Source: Pontiellaceae bacterium B12227
Lineage (GTDB): Bacteria; Verrucomicrobiota; Kiritimatiellia; Kiritimatiellales; Pontiellaceae
Reading direction: 5' to 3'
DNA length: 64,000 nt
Assembly: GCA_029432775.1 (NCBI GenBank)
Contig: JAROAZ010000004.1
Coordinates: forward strand, 124,001-188,000
Shown here: piece after piece, positions 36,239-45,282 of the stretch
Numbering within the stretch: the first letter of the stretch is position 1
How the letters are laid out: the number at the start of each line of letters is the position of its first letter
Notes under the pieces: model-generated
Seen by the model: the letters and a program-made list of their open reading frames with translations, nothing else
Told to the model about the DNA's origin: nothing
The model's database searches: none
Translations under genes and position numbers: made by a program

Positions 36239-37900
36239 TTATGGAGCGGTTTCGACCACGTAGAACTCAACATCGCCGACACTGTTAAACTCAGCGGTAG
36301 CATCACCGGAGCCGTCGGTTGTAATGACAGCGCCCGCGAGACCGCCTACGGACACAGAGACCGGAGTCACTGTGGTCGAGAACTCAGTGCCCAGAGTCGT
36401 CGCAGACATAATCATATACGCTTCAGAAACACCGCCCGTAAAGGAGAGCGAGGACATTCCGCTGCTCATATCATAAGACACAATGTACGGTTCCGTTCCT
36501 CCGGGAGGAGTGATGGATGCCGCCCCATACACCAGGAAATTATCAAAACGAATATGGTCTCCGACTCCGCCCGGAGCAGTTCCCGCATCTAAGTAGAGTC
36601 CGTATGCGTTAATCGTTCCAGACAAAGAGGACGCAGGCGTTGAACCCAGAGTGATTTCTCCACTGCCCCCAAGGGTAACCGTAAGCTCCACCCATTTGCT
36701 TGCATCTGAAAAATCGGTCTCGATCATTTCCTTAACAGCAAACGATCCATTTTGTCCCCCGAAATCTTCAACCGATGCATACCATTGCGATCCGATCCTG
36801 ACGGCAAAACGAACGACGGAATCCGCATTATCATTCTTTTGGTCTATACGCAGTTTTTGCAATCCCGCCACGGTTGTATTCGTGGGAATCACCGTATAGC
36901 AAAGAGCCGCACCGTTGTAATCAGCATCCTGTTTGGGAGCGTAGAATCCATACCCTCTTGTGCCTGTAGTTACATTCGTCGGCCACATTGAATTAACACC
37001 TCCCACATCGGCACCCCCCACTCCACTGGCGACGGCTTCAACCGCATTGTCGGCATACGTGGGATTTTCGACGACACCACTGGCGGATTCAACGATGGAT
37101 GTCCATCCCCATTCGGGCAAAGGCCTGGGCGTACCGGAATTCAGGTAGAACGGCTGGCTGTAGAGCACATCGTAGGTTGGCGGAACCGCATCATCATAGA
37201 CCTGAAAGTTATCCAGACGCATGTGGTCACCGGGTCCTCCTGGAGCAACCCCCGCATCCACATAGATTCCGTACGCATCAATGATCCCGGACAGGGAAGA
37301 GGCGGGAGTGCCCCCCACCGTAATTTCACCTGCAGCACCGGTAACAACCGTGAGCTCCAGCCACTTGGTTTCATCAGAAAAGTCGGTCTCCACCATTTCC
37401 TTCACGGCATACGCCCCATTCTGCCCTCCAAAATCTTCAGCAGATGCATACCATTGGGAACCGATCTGGATGGCAAAACGGATGACGGAATCCGCGTTAT
37501 CATTTCTTTGGTCAATGCGTAATTTCGTCAACCCCGACACCGTTAGATCGGTTGTAATAGTGGTATACAATAGAGCCGTTGCATTCGTGTATGCGGCAAA
37601 GTCCTGCTTCGGAGCAAAAAATGCGTATCCATTCACAGAGGCACCAACCGGAGTGATCGCATCAACTGCACCTTCATCCGTCGAGCCTCCCGACTTGCCC
37701 ACCCCTTCGACAATCTTATTGGTATACGCGGGGTTTTCTTCAACTCCATCCACTCCCTGAACAATCGCTGTCCAGCCAAAGTCCGCAAACGGTTTGTCCG
37801 TTGCAAAATTGTAAAATGGCTGACTATATATCACCTCTCCGAATGAATGCCCCGCCAATAGAGAAATCGCCACTGCCCCATACTTAATATATCTACACAT
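36239..37900 (-). CDS. Secreted protein with two module B copies and a C-terminal sorting-like domain
   Basis: A protein of 553 residues with a signal peptide (MCRYIKYGAVAISLLAGHSFG). Two tandem copies of a ~190-residue module (DNA about 37185-37850 and 36520-37165) share YSQPFY, GFYAPKQD or FFAPKQD, LRIDQ-NDNADSV-RFA, IGSQWYAS-EDFGGQNG, and end GDHMRLDNFQVY or GDHIRFDNFLVY. The last ~75 residues (SLSFTGGVSEAYMIMSATTL ... FYVVETAP) match the end of the 19048-21135 protein. No catalytic motif. GGAGAAAGAG precedes the ATG at 37900; the longer frame to 38011 is not supported. Carbohydrate binding is plausible because the module is fused to a GH105-like enzyme at 38084-40384, but untested. Confidence 0.75.
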   Translation of the reverse strand: MCRYIKYGAVAISLLAGHSFGEVIYSQPFYNFATDKPFADFGWTAIVQGVDGVEENPAYTNKIVEGVGKSGGSTDEGAVDAITPVGASVNGYAFFAPKQDFAAYTNATALLYTTITTDLTVSGLTKLRIDQRNDNADSVIRFAIQIGSQWYASAEDFGGQNGAYAVKEMVETDFSDETKWLELTVVTGAAGEITVGGTPASSLSGIIDAYGIYVDAGVAPGGPGDHMRLDNFQVYDDAVPPTYDVLYSQPFYLNSGTPRPLPEWGWTSIVESASGVVENPTYADNAVEAVASGVGGADVGGVNSMWPTNVTTGTRGYGFYAPKQDADYNGAALCYTVIPTNTTVAGLQKLRIDQKNDNADSVVRFAVRIGSQWYASVEDFGGQNGSFAVKEMIETDFSDASKWVELTVTLGGSGEITLGSTPASSLSGTINAYGLYLDAGTAPGGVGDHIRFDNFLVYGAASITPPGGTEPYIVSYDMSSGMSSLSFTGGVSEAYMIMSATTLGTEFSTTVTPVSVSVGGLAGAVITTDGSGDATAEFNSVGDVEFYVVETAP

Positions 37901-37955
37901 CTCTTTCTCCTTATTATATTTTTTTTTACAACTTACTTGACTTATCCTCAACACC

Positions 37956-37964
37956 CTGTAAACA
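37956..37964 (-). promoter_or_regulatory. TGTTTAC-type promoter element
   Basis: CTGTAAACA on plus, about 57-64 bp upstream of the 37900 start. The sister gene at 40963-41751 has CTGTAAACA at 41801-41809. Confidence 0.35.
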
Positions 37965-38003
37965 GGATCACTAATGGACGTAAAGTAATTGCGTGAGCGG
38001 CCG

Positions 38004-38046
38004 AAGACCATACCGCTTCCGGTACATTAATTTTCCATTTTGCGAC
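38004..38046 (-). promoter_or_regulatory. 43-bp conserved upstream element (copy 1)
   Basis: From aagaccat to tttgcgac, aligns without gaps to 41853-41895. Both copies lie about 100 bp upstream of a module B gene. This copy is also just before the divergent GH105-like gene at 38084. It may be the binding site of the XylR-type regulator encoded at 41908-43050. Confidence 0.5.
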
Positions 38047-38083
38047 GGGATCGCATTCGAGCAACATTTAAAGGAGACCCTTG

Positions 38084-40384
38084 ATGACTACTAAATTCAG
38101 TCTGCTATTCTTGATTTCACTGAACTTCCTACTGCCCAGTATGGGCGCAGTTTCCTCGACCAACCTTCCCGCAAGGCCGGAAATTTTATCGGTCGCGGCT
38201 CTCGTTAATGATTTTTGGATTTCAAACTATGGGCTGGATGATGCGGGCTGGTCTTCTGCGACCTATTACACCGGTAACCAGCGATTTTATGAAATCACCA
38301 ACAACCCGACCTATTTGAACCGCTCCGTGGACTGGGCAACAGCGAATGGATGGCTTAGGAGTGAAAAAAGCCGTTACAATGGGAATGTGGTAAGGAATGA
38401 CGAAGATGCCGATAACCATTGCTGCGGCCAGACCTATATCGACCTGTACCGCATCGACCCCCAGCCCATACGAATTGCGGATATCGTGCGCGTCGAAGAT
38501 TATATCGTGGCCCAGACAGACACGGACTTCCTGTCGTGGATCGATGCGTTCTACATGCAGGCTCCCACCCTGGCGAAGCTGGCCACCTTAACGACCAACT
38601 CGGCCTATTCAGATAAGCTCTGGGCGATGTATAATGACACCAAATCAACCCGCAATCTTTTCGATGCAACCGAAGGGCTTTGGTTCCGGGATGCCGCTTA
38701 TATTTATCCTGCAAAAACTACATCCGGTGGAAACAAGGTGTTCTGGGCACGCGGTAACGGCTGGATGCTCGCAGGCCTTTGCCGGGTGATCGATGCCCTG
38801 CCCTCCGACGCACCTAACCGGAATGATTACATCGCCATGGTACAAACCATGGCGGCCGCACTGGCTCCGCTCCAACAGTCCGATGGATTCTGGCGCTCCA
38901 GCCTTTATGAGCCCACCGAGTTTGACATGCCGGAAACCAGCGGCACTTCATTTTATGCCTACTCCATGGCCTGGGCTATAAATAATGGCATTCTCGACCG
39001 CAAAACGTATTTGCCGATCGTGGCAAAAGCATGGAATGGATTGGTCGCCGAATCGGTTCACCCCAATGGATTCCTTGGCTATGTGCAACAGGTGGCCGCA
39101 CAACCGGGCCCCTCCTATTATAACGACACCAAAGCCTATGGCGTGGGGGCGTTTTTGCTGGCCGCATCGGAGTTGAGCATTCTGGCGGAAAATCTTTTCA
39201 GCGCATATGCAGGGCCGGATCAAACGGTATACGACTTTGATATGGACGGAATGGAGGCAGTAACCCTCGATGCCACGGGAACGCATGATCCCGAAAACGC
39301 CGCCGTGGCTTACGAGTGGTTCGATACAGGGTCTCTGATGATTGCCAATGGAATCACCGCACAGGTCACACTACCGCTGGGCGTTCACGATATCACCCTG
39401 CGAGTGACCGACATGGACACGAACCACGTGGAAGATGTGGTGCAGATCACGGTTACCACCCCGGTTCCGGAGCAGGTCTATATTGAGCACTTTGATAACG
39501 ACAGCGGCGACACTCCGCTGGATACCTATAACGGCTGGACGGTACTTTTGACGGAGAACGGAAATATCTCCAGTTACACTAACCAATCCAAGGCCTTGGG
39601 TGTGGCTTCAGGAAGCTACGGATTCTACGCACCCAAGCAGGACAATGGAACTCCGTGGAACGACGCCGTGCCCAATGAAGCCGCTCTCGTAAGAACGGAT
39701 GCCCCGGAAGGAACCGACATCGAATTGCTCTCTTCCATTACCTGGGATGCGAGCGGCGACAACATCGACCACGAATACCGCGTTGCGATTGAAATCGGCG
39801 GCGTCTGGTATGCAAGCAATGTCTCTCTGAACGATGGTGCGCCGGACAGTGGCGCACCGGCGGACATCCCGCTATCCTTCAGCCCGGTATCATTTGCCAC
39901 CGCCTCGAACTGGCTGACGATCGAGAACACCACGTTGGGGGCCCCCGGCGCTCTTTCACTTGGCAGCGCGCCCGCATCGCACCTTGTAGGCGTGGTGACA
40001 AGTTTTGGACTCTACCTGGTATCGGGAACCAACAATGAGGTTGCCGGCGATCACGTCCGTTTCGACAACTTTGCGATCTGGGCGATGCCGACCCCGGCAA
40101 CCCCTCCCTCGATCACCTCGTTCATATCTTTTGGAGGCGGAACCTGGGAACTGATAATTGGTGGGATGCCACAGACCGGCTACGCATTTTATTCATCTCC
40201 TGATGTAACCTTTACGAACGCCGCTATAGTCAACAGCCTGATGCAGGCCAACCCGACCGGCGACCCAGGGACCGTAACGGGCGGGAACCTGCTTACCACC
40301 GACGGGGATGGCAACGGCAAGGTCCGCATGATATTGACCACCGATCCCTCAGGATTTGTCAGGGTGCAATCCTCCACCCCATGA
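38084..40384 (+). CDS. GH88/GH105-like hydrolase with PKD, module B and C-terminal domain
   Basis: A protein of 766 residues. Signal peptide (FSLLFLISLNFLLPSMGA), then an (alpha/alpha)6 catalytic domain to about 380 with DNHCCGQTYIDLYR, SWIDAFYMQAPTLAKL (candidate catalytic Asp near 153), NKVFWARGNGWMLAG and AWAINNGILDRKTY, as in unsaturated uronyl hydrolases. A PKD-like domain (AGPDQTVYDFDMDG) follows at about 385-470, then one module B (YGFYAPKQD ... GGVWYASNVSL ... GDHVRFDNFAIW) and a ~80-residue C-terminal domain ending FVRVQSSTP. ATG 38084 has AAGGAG 7 nt upstream; the TTG at 38081 is too close. One of two plus-strand genes, divergent from the double module B gene and sharing its promoter region. 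Confidence 0.8.
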   Translation: MTTKFSLLFLISLNFLLPSMGAVSSTNLPARPEILSVAALVNDFWISNYGLDDAGWSSATYYTGNQRFYEITNNPTYLNRSVDWATANGWLRSEKSRYNGNVVRNDEDADNHCCGQTYIDLYRIDPQPIRIADIVRVEDYIVAQTDTDFLSWIDAFYMQAPTLAKLATLTTNSAYSDKLWAMYNDTKSTRNLFDATEGLWFRDAAYIYPAKTTSGGNKVFWARGNGWMLAGLCRVIDALPSDAPNRNDYIAMVQTMAAALAPLQQSDGFWRSSLYEPTEFDMPETSGTSFYAYSMAWAINNGILDRKTYLPIVAKAWNGLVAESVHPNGFLGYVQQVAAQPGPSYYNDTKAYGVGAFLLAASELSILAENLFSAYAGPDQTVYDFDMDGMEAVTLDATGTHDPENAAVAYEWFDTGSLMIANGITAQVTLPLGVHDITLRVTDMDTNHVEDVVQITVTTPVPEQVYIEHFDNDSGDTPLDTYNGWTVLLTENGNISSYTNQSKALGVASGSYGFYAPKQDNGTPWNDAVPNEAALVRTDAPEGTDIELLSSITWDASGDNIDHEYRVAIEIGGVWYASNVSLNDGAPDSGAPADIPLSFSPVSFATASNWLTIENTTLGAPGALSLGSAPASHLVGVVTSFGLYLVSGTNNEVAGDHVRFDNFAIWAMPTPATPPSITSFISFGGGTWELIIGGMPQTGYAFYSSPDVTFTNAAIVNSLMQANPTGDPGTVTGGNLLTTDGDGNGKVRMILTTDPSGFVRVQSSTP

Positions 40385-40962
40385 AAACACACCTCACGAT
40401 CCACCGGCCAGAATGGCAAACCAATAAAGGTGACTATACGTATATATGGTGGCTATCTCCGGGCAGTCCTTGATCGCGCAGCTTTTCGCCTCTCCTTGCG
40501 TTGCCATGGTGAATATCTCCGAACTCATGGCGGATAATGATAATACGCTACTTGATATCGATGACAACGCTACGAACCACTCCTCTGGTATGCGACGAGG
40601 GCGGCGCATCTACATTGCCGAACGAATAATGCCTCCCCGGAAATAAGATAAGAACCGAATATTTCCTCGCGGAGGAGCTGAGATCATGAAACTTTTCCAC
40701 TGTGATTTCTCTGCGTGCTCGGTGCCTCTGCGCGTTAGGTTTTATACTGCAAGTCTGATTGGATCGCTCGATGCCATACGAGAACGTATCTGAACCGGGA
40801 TAAGTTCAGCCTACCGAGTTGATCAATAGTTTCAGCTCTGTAGTTCAGGTTGAAGGTTACCAGAAATACGCGCCAGCAAACCAAAAGAAAAACCCTGCCC
40901 AAAGGACAGGGTATAATCAGTGACCGTCATTAAAGCTACGGCCATGTAAAAGCAATATCGCC
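40385..40962. other. Long intergenic region without a supported gene
   Basis: A stretch of 578 bp. Short open frames on both strands here (e.g. 40446-40646) have no ribosome binding site or recognisable product. CTCTGCG occurs twice in ttctctgcgtgctcggtgcc/tctgcg near 40708-40733, resembling low-complexity intergenic repeats common in PVC genomes. A terminator for the next gene lies at 40887-40912. Confidence 0.4.
40887..40912 (-). terminator. Terminator after the module B PEP-CTERM gene
   Basis: On minus, ACCCTGTCC-TTT-GGGCAGGGT with one mismatch, then TTTTTC. It lies about 50 nt past the stop at 40963. Confidence 0.75.
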
Positions 40963-41751
40963 TTAGACCTTAAAGACCCGGCGAACAAACACGAGACCTC
41001 CACCAAACAGGGCGATCAGCCCCAGGGTTGCCGGCTCCGGAATCGTTACAACATAATCATCAATACGGATGTGGTCGCCTCCGTTTCCGTGCTCGGCATA
41101 AACACCGAATGCACTGATCTCGCCCGTGAGCGTGCCGCCAACCGCGGCTCCCAGAGAAATATCACCAGCACCAACTCCTCCAACGGTTGCAGTCATGTTC
41201 AGCCAATTGTTTCCATCGGTGAAGTCAACACCGGACAACAGTTCATCTTCATAGTTAGTTCCGGTCTCACTTTCACTAGACCAGTTGTAGGCGGAAGCAT
41301 ACCAAGCCGATCCGATTTTAATGGAAAAACGCCCCTTTGCGGAGTCGGCAACAGAGCCGTCAAAACTTTGTTTCACTGCAATGGACTCCAACGCGGCCAA
41401 ACTGACCGTGGCTCCCAAATCCGCGCTGAACAATAAGGATTCAACACCCGCAGCGGTGCTCGCTTCATTTTTGGGAGCCATCCACAGATAGGAATTATGC
41501 GTTGCGGTACCGCGTGAAGTCCCCCCCCAGTCCACCCCCCCAAGTACCGGAACAAGCATTGATACATCCAGCACCGAGGTATCGCTGGCCGTAACATATC
41601 CGCCCCAGCCGTTGTCGCTCAAAGCAGAGCCCGGCGCAACGTTTCCGTGGATACTAAAGTTATTTTCATAAACGATCGGTCCCGCATGAACGACCTGCGA
41701 AACCAATGCGAGCACGGCCGATGCCGCCAGCAGATGTTTGAATCTATTCAT
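40963..41751 (-). CDS. PEP-CTERM protein with one module B
   Basis: A protein of 262 residues with signal peptide (HLLAASAVLALVSQVVHAG), one module B (YLWMAPKNEAST, IAVKQSFDGSVADSAKGRFS, IGSAWYASAYNW, GDHIRIDDYVV), and a PEP-CTERM tail: TIPEPATLGLIALFGG, a hydrophobic helix, and RRVFKV. It is the module B counterpart of the 18256-18972 protein and its sorting tail is nearly the same. The upstream region shares a 43-bp element and a TGTTTAC core with the 36239-37900 gene, so the two are probably co-regulated. Export and exosortase processing are expected; the ligand is unknown. Confidence 0.85.
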   Translation of the reverse strand: MNRFKHLLAASAVLALVSQVVHAGPIVYENNFSIHGNVAPGSALSDNGWGGYVTASDTSVLDVSMLVPVLGGVDWGGTSRGTATHNSYLWMAPKNEASTAAGVESLLFSADLGATVSLAALESIAVKQSFDGSVADSAKGRFSIKIGSAWYASAYNWSSESETGTNYEDELLSGVDFTDGNNWLNMTATVGGVGAGDISLGAAVGGTLTGEISAFGVYAEHGNGGDHIRIDDYVVTIPEPATLGLIALFGGGLVFVRRVFKV

Positions 41752-41800
41752 TCCTATTTCTCCATTTTAGCTTATTCATCCTGCAACCAGATACCGCGCA

Positions 41801-41809
41801 CTGTAAACA
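41801..41809 (-). promoter_or_regulatory. TGTTTAC-type promoter element
   Basis: CTGTAAACA on plus, 50-58 bp upstream of the 41751 start, matching 37956-37964. Confidence 0.35.
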
Positions 41810-41852
41810 CACTCATATCTGAATTTGAACAAGCTAAATGAAGACGCGGTTA

Positions 41853-41895
41853 AAGACCATTCCCCTTCAGGTACAAAAAAAATCCAGTTTGCGAC
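41853..41895 (-). promoter_or_regulatory. 43-bp conserved upstream element (copy 2)
   Basis: Ungapped match to 38004-38046, about 102 bp upstream of the module B PEP-CTERM gene and immediately past the 3' end of the XylR-type regulator gene. Confidence 0.5.
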
Positions 41896-41907
41896 ACCCG
41901 CTGAAAA

Positions 41908-43050
41908 CTACCGCATGGCAATCCGCTTACGATAATTCGAGGGGGTTTCTCCACGTACAGATGTAAAGAACCGGGTTAAGTGCGAGGCCTGAGCAAAACC
42001 GCACTGTTCGGCTATTTTTTCAAGGCTCTCGTGGGATTCTCTGAGAATTTTTTCCAAATGGGTGGCGCGTGCTTCCCTGCAATACGTCTTAATCGTACAC
42101 GACAGGTGCGTCCTGAACCGCCGCTCCAAACCTCGGCGATAAAGCCCGCTTGCCAGAGCCACTTCATCGGATGTGAGTGCCCGGTGTCCGTTGTTTTGTA
42201 TAAACTGTAAAGCCTTCACCACAGCCTTGTCATCGACCGCAACAATGTCCGATGACTGACGGACCACCAATTCTCCGGTTTTTGCTGTAATGATCAGATT
42301 TTCCGAAGCGGTTCCTTTCATCATTTTATCCAGCAATTCCGCCGAGCGATAACCGGACTGATACTGCTCGATACTCACGCTGCTCAACGGCGGGTTGCTT
42401 AGCCCGCAGACACAGGGGTCATTATCCACTCCGACAACAGCAACGTCGTCGGGCACGCGCAGTCCTGCCTCCCGACAGAGCTCCACCACCTTCAGCCCCA
42501 GATCATCATTGGCCGCCATCAAAGCCACGGGACGAGGAAGGCCTAACAGCCACTGCAACACCTCAGCATCATCATTCAGTATTTCTTTAGCCGAAACAGG
42601 GCTCCAGTAGGCATCAACCTCAAAACCGGCGTCCCGGACACTTGCTGCAAACCCCTCGCCACGACCAACAGCCCAGGGTCTATTCGCCACACCAAAGAAG
42701 GCAAAGTTGCAAAATCCCCTTTGCAGAAAATGGTTCGCAACCACTTCACTCACTCCATGATCATCGGTGTTTACCCAACCAACACCTGGATGCTGGTGTT
42801 TACTGTATGCAAATGTCATCACTGGAATTCCCGCAGCTAAAAACGGGGCTACATCAACATCATCCCGAACCAGTGCCCCGTCAAACTGCATCGCTTTCAG
42901 AGCCTTTGCCCGATACACCTCGCCCTGCGGATTCCAATGAAAATGCCAGGGGCCGAAATGTCGCGCATAATCAGATACACCGGCAATCAGCCGACGCCCT
43001 GACTCGCGCGATGATTCAATCATCATCAGAATGTGCGGGACAGAATCCAC
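41908..43050 (-). CDS. XylR-type AraC-family regulator
   Basis: A protein of 380 residues. It lacks a LacI helix-turn-helix and begins directly with a sugar-binding-protein-like domain (PHILMMIESSRESGRRLIAGV; VAVVGVDNDPCVCGLSNPPLSSV). The C-terminal ~100 residues are an AraC-type double helix-turn-helix (LTSDEVALASGLYRRGLERRF ... LEKIAEQCGFAQASHLTRFF). This is the layout of E. coli XylR, a sugar-responsive activator. The start is GTG at 43050, overlapping the stop of the DUF1080 gene (GTAG), so it is cotranscribed as the last gene of the downstream catabolic run. A candidate binding site is the repeated 43-bp element next to the module B genes. The effector is unknown. Confidence 0.9.
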   Translation of the reverse strand: MDSVPHILMMIESSRESGRRLIAGVSDYARHFGPWHFHWNPQGEVYRAKALKAMQFDGALVRDDVDVAPFLAAGIPVMTFAYSKHQHPGVGWVNTDDHGVSEVVANHFLQRGFCNFAFFGVANRPWAVGRGEGFAASVRDAGFEVDAYWSPVSAKEILNDDAEVLQWLLGLPRPVALMAANDDLGLKVVELCREAGLRVPDDVAVVGVDNDPCVCGLSNPPLSSVSIEQYQSGYRSAELLDKMMKGTASENLIITAKTGELVVRQSSDIVAVDDKAVVKALQFIQNNGHRALTSDEVALASGLYRRGLERRFRTHLSCTIKTYCREARATHLEKILRESHESLEKIAEQCGFAQASHLTRFFTSVRGETPSNYRKRIAMR

Positions 43051-43766
43051 TACAGCTCTTGAATCCTCAAATTGCGCCAGTGAATAACTCCCTGTTTCCC
43101 GCCATGCACCTGCAAGCCGATGAATCCTTTTGGATATTCATTTTTTTCATCCACCCAATGGGCGGCAGGCAGCCCGTTGATCCAGGTTTTGAAGACGTTA
43201 CCTTCGACTTTCACGGTCATGCGGTTCCATCCGTCTCGATTAATTGCATTCTTCAGCGGTTTGTGTTCCGGTGCCTTCAGTGGATACATCCACCCTCCGC
43301 ACTGCTGACCGTAGATACCACCCGACCAGCCACGCCCTTTTTTAGCTAGGTCTTCCATCTCCACCTGCGGGCCGAAAACGATATCCTGTTTCCCTTGTTT
43401 CCGGATTCGGGAACGTACCTGAACGCCCGAATTCCCATCCACTTCCCACTTGGTTTCGCAGGTAAAAACAAAGTCGGAGTATTCCCTGTCTGTACATAGA
43501 AATGTACTGGGTCCCTTACTGCAGGTTCCAACAATGACGCCGTCTTTCACGTCAAAAATCATCGTGCCCTGTTTAGCCGTCCAGCCATCCAGCGTTTTAC
43601 CATCGAACAACGATATAAATCCGCCATCGTTTAGATTCGGTTCGGCATCGGTATTGATCAAATATTTATCAGCTCGTTCCTTTTTTTCAGCGGCCTCCGG
43701 CACGACCATCACTACACCCATCATCAGTACTGCGGACATCATCAGCAGGATTCGTTTATATTTCAT
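43050..43766 (-). CDS. Secreted DUF1080 (3-keto-disaccharide hydrolase-like) protein
   Basis: A protein of 238 residues with a signal peptide (YKRILLMMSAVLMMGVVMVV), followed by a DUF1080 domain: FISLFDGKTLDGWTAKQGTM, DFVFTCETKWEVDGNSGVQVRS, and FIGLQVHGGKQGVIHWRNLRI. This LamG-like jelly-roll family is annotated as 3-keto-disaccharide hydrolase from some members and is greatly expanded in PVC bacteria; whether this copy has that activity is not known. AAGGAGACCGGT precedes the ATG at 43766. It lies between the BNR_4 gene and the XylR-type gene in one run, so it probably acts on the same polysaccharide. Confidence 0.8.
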   Translation of the reverse strand: MKYKRILLMMSAVLMMGVVMVVPEAAEKKERADKYLINTDAEPNLNDGGFISLFDGKTLDGWTAKQGTMIFDVKDGVIVGTCSKGPSTFLCTDREYSDFVFTCETKWEVDGNSGVQVRSRIRKQGKQDIVFGPQVEMEDLAKKGRGWSGGIYGQQCGGWMYPLKAPEHKPLKNAINRDGWNRMTVKVEGNVFKTWINGLPAAHWVDEKNEYPKGFIGLQVHGGKQGVIHWRNLRIQEL

Positions 43767-43806
43767 ACCGGTCTCCTTCCTTCCCGAAAAACTCAACTTC
43801 AACATG

Positions 43807-45108
43807 TTACTCTCCAATTTGGAAATCGACTACCCGGACCGCAGTTCCCTGCTGACCGATTACCGATACCCAGCCATCGTCACGCGTCCGGTCTATACCC
43901 ATTTTACAATCTTCAAAATACCGACCATTCAACTCGGTCTCGGAAACGCACTGCCCGAAATGTGCGGCGGAGGTGCGTTGCATATTATCCGGACTGACGA
44001 TATACAGGTCATCACCCGATCCAACTATCAGCTTACCCGAAGCGCCCGCATTCTGCCGACTCCATTTTCCAGACGCTGGATCCCGTTGAAAATGAACCGG
44101 TCGTCCGTTTTCCCCCTGCATCAGCACATGAACCCGTCCATCGTTATCAACCACCATCGAACCACCATTCTGATACTTCGAACCCGGCGGGATATCAACG
44201 GCGACCACCCCGGGAGAATCGGCAGTGATCGGTTTCTCCCCAAGTTCCCCGATGATTTTTCCGTCGTTGTTTTTCCATGTCTTTCCCTGATCATCGCTAT
44301 ACGCAAAACAGAGGTCATGGCAGGTGCGGGCGTTCGGCGTATCCCGCCAGCACCAGGTCAGATACCGCCGACCGTTATGGAATTCCAGTCCGTGCAGATA
44401 GGCATTGACGGTTTTGTTACCACCGGACCAGTGTTTATCGATGAGCTTGGCAGATGCTTCATCGTTGATAATCCATTCACCATCCATGTATTCGAAGTAA
44501 TTCGAATCCGCCGCGCCCGAACCGCCATTGAGCCGGAGATATAAAACAAAATGCTTTCCGTCGGTGCTGAATGAAGGATAGGTGACGCTGACAATCTGCG
44601 GCCCACCCAGATGATCCTTCACCGGGCTGAAAAGTTCAGGTGTCCATTTATACTTCGCTGGCTGATCGGCCACCGCTTGCAGAGTATGCCGATAGCGCAA
44701 TGTGGAAAGGTGGTGATCGAACGACAGATGAATGACGCCGTCCGGAGAAATCCCCATCGCCACCTTTTCGTGCCCGTCGCCGAACCCCCGGGATTTGGTA
44801 CCGCCCTTCCCCCGATCCCCGGTAGCCGTACGTTGATAACCGGGTAGCGACATGGCTTCCCATTTACCTTGCGGAAGCTTTCGACGGGCGACAGTCACCT
44901 GCCGGGCCTTATCCCAATAGGCGGCATACTGCCATCCCTTATGCGTCCAGAGCGATCCCGGCCCGAAATTCCACTCCGCCCCGGGCTTCACAATATGTTT
45001 TGGCATTCCGGAGTTGGAAACCATTGAAGTACGCACGGCGTGATTGGTTTTAGCCGAAATACAGCCTGCGCAGAGTCCAACACTAAGCAGTAAGTAAATA
45101 TATTTCAC
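43807..45108 (-). CDS. BNR_4 beta-propeller lipoprotein, PL24/PL25 ulvan-lyase-like
   Basis: A protein of 433 residues with a lipoprotein start (LLLSVGLCAGC). The body is a BNR_4-type seven-bladed propeller (GWQYAAYWDKARQVTVARRKL; CFAYSDDQGKTWKN). It carries GHEKVAMG (H113) and IHLSFDHH (H132/H133) about 20 residues apart, and TYPSFS (Y177) with LYLRLNG (R192). This matches the His/His/Tyr/Arg spacing that I recall for PL25 ulvan lyases (about H123, H143, Y188, R204), which were first annotated only as BNR_4 proteins. Start is GTG with GAGGAAACA upstream. Beta-elimination of a uronate-containing chain would give the substrate for the GH105 in the same run. Lyase activity is inferred. Confidence 0.65.
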   Translation of the reverse strand: MKYIYLLLSVGLCAGCISAKTNHAVRTSMVSNSGMPKHIVKPGAEWNFGPGSLWTHKGWQYAAYWDKARQVTVARRKLPQGKWEAMSLPGYQRTATGDRGKGGTKSRGFGDGHEKVAMGISPDGVIHLSFDHHLSTLRYRHTLQAVADQPAKYKWTPELFSPVKDHLGGPQIVSVTYPSFSTDGKHFVLYLRLNGGSGAADSNYFEYMDGEWIINDEASAKLIDKHWSGGNKTVNAYLHGLEFHNGRRYLTWCWRDTPNARTCHDLCFAYSDDQGKTWKNNDGKIIGELGEKPITADSPGVVAVDIPPGSKYQNGGSMVVDNDGRVHVLMQGENGRPVHFQRDPASGKWSRQNAGASGKLIVGSGDDLYIVSPDNMQRTSAAHFGQCVSETELNGRYFEDCKMGIDRTRDDGWVSVIGQQGTAVRVVDFQIGE

Positions 45109-45282
45109 TGTTTCCTCTTTGATGAGTCTTCTTTAAATGGAAGGCGATATACTGACGTTCCACCTGCTGAATATCGGACAGATAATCGTCCGCCACCACG
45201 TTCCTTCCATAACCGAATACATTTTTCGTTATGCGGCCCCAGCACATACTGATATCACACGGGCTCATTCGGTCTGAAACGA
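45109..45282. other. Gap with an unexplained open frame
   Basis: A minus-strand frame covering 45083-45286 reads like protein (SDIQQVERQYIAFHLKKTHQRG) but overlaps both neighbours and has no clear ribosome binding site. It may be a gene fragment or chance. Confidence 0.2.

Noticed and set aside
40446..40646. Small open frames in the 40385-40962 gap
   Set aside because: No ribosome binding site, no recognisable product, and frames on both strands are of similar length.
43796..43809. Possible operator half site (TTCAACATGTTACT)
   Set aside because: Only one half matches and it overlaps the end of the BNR_4 coding sequence; not separable from chance.
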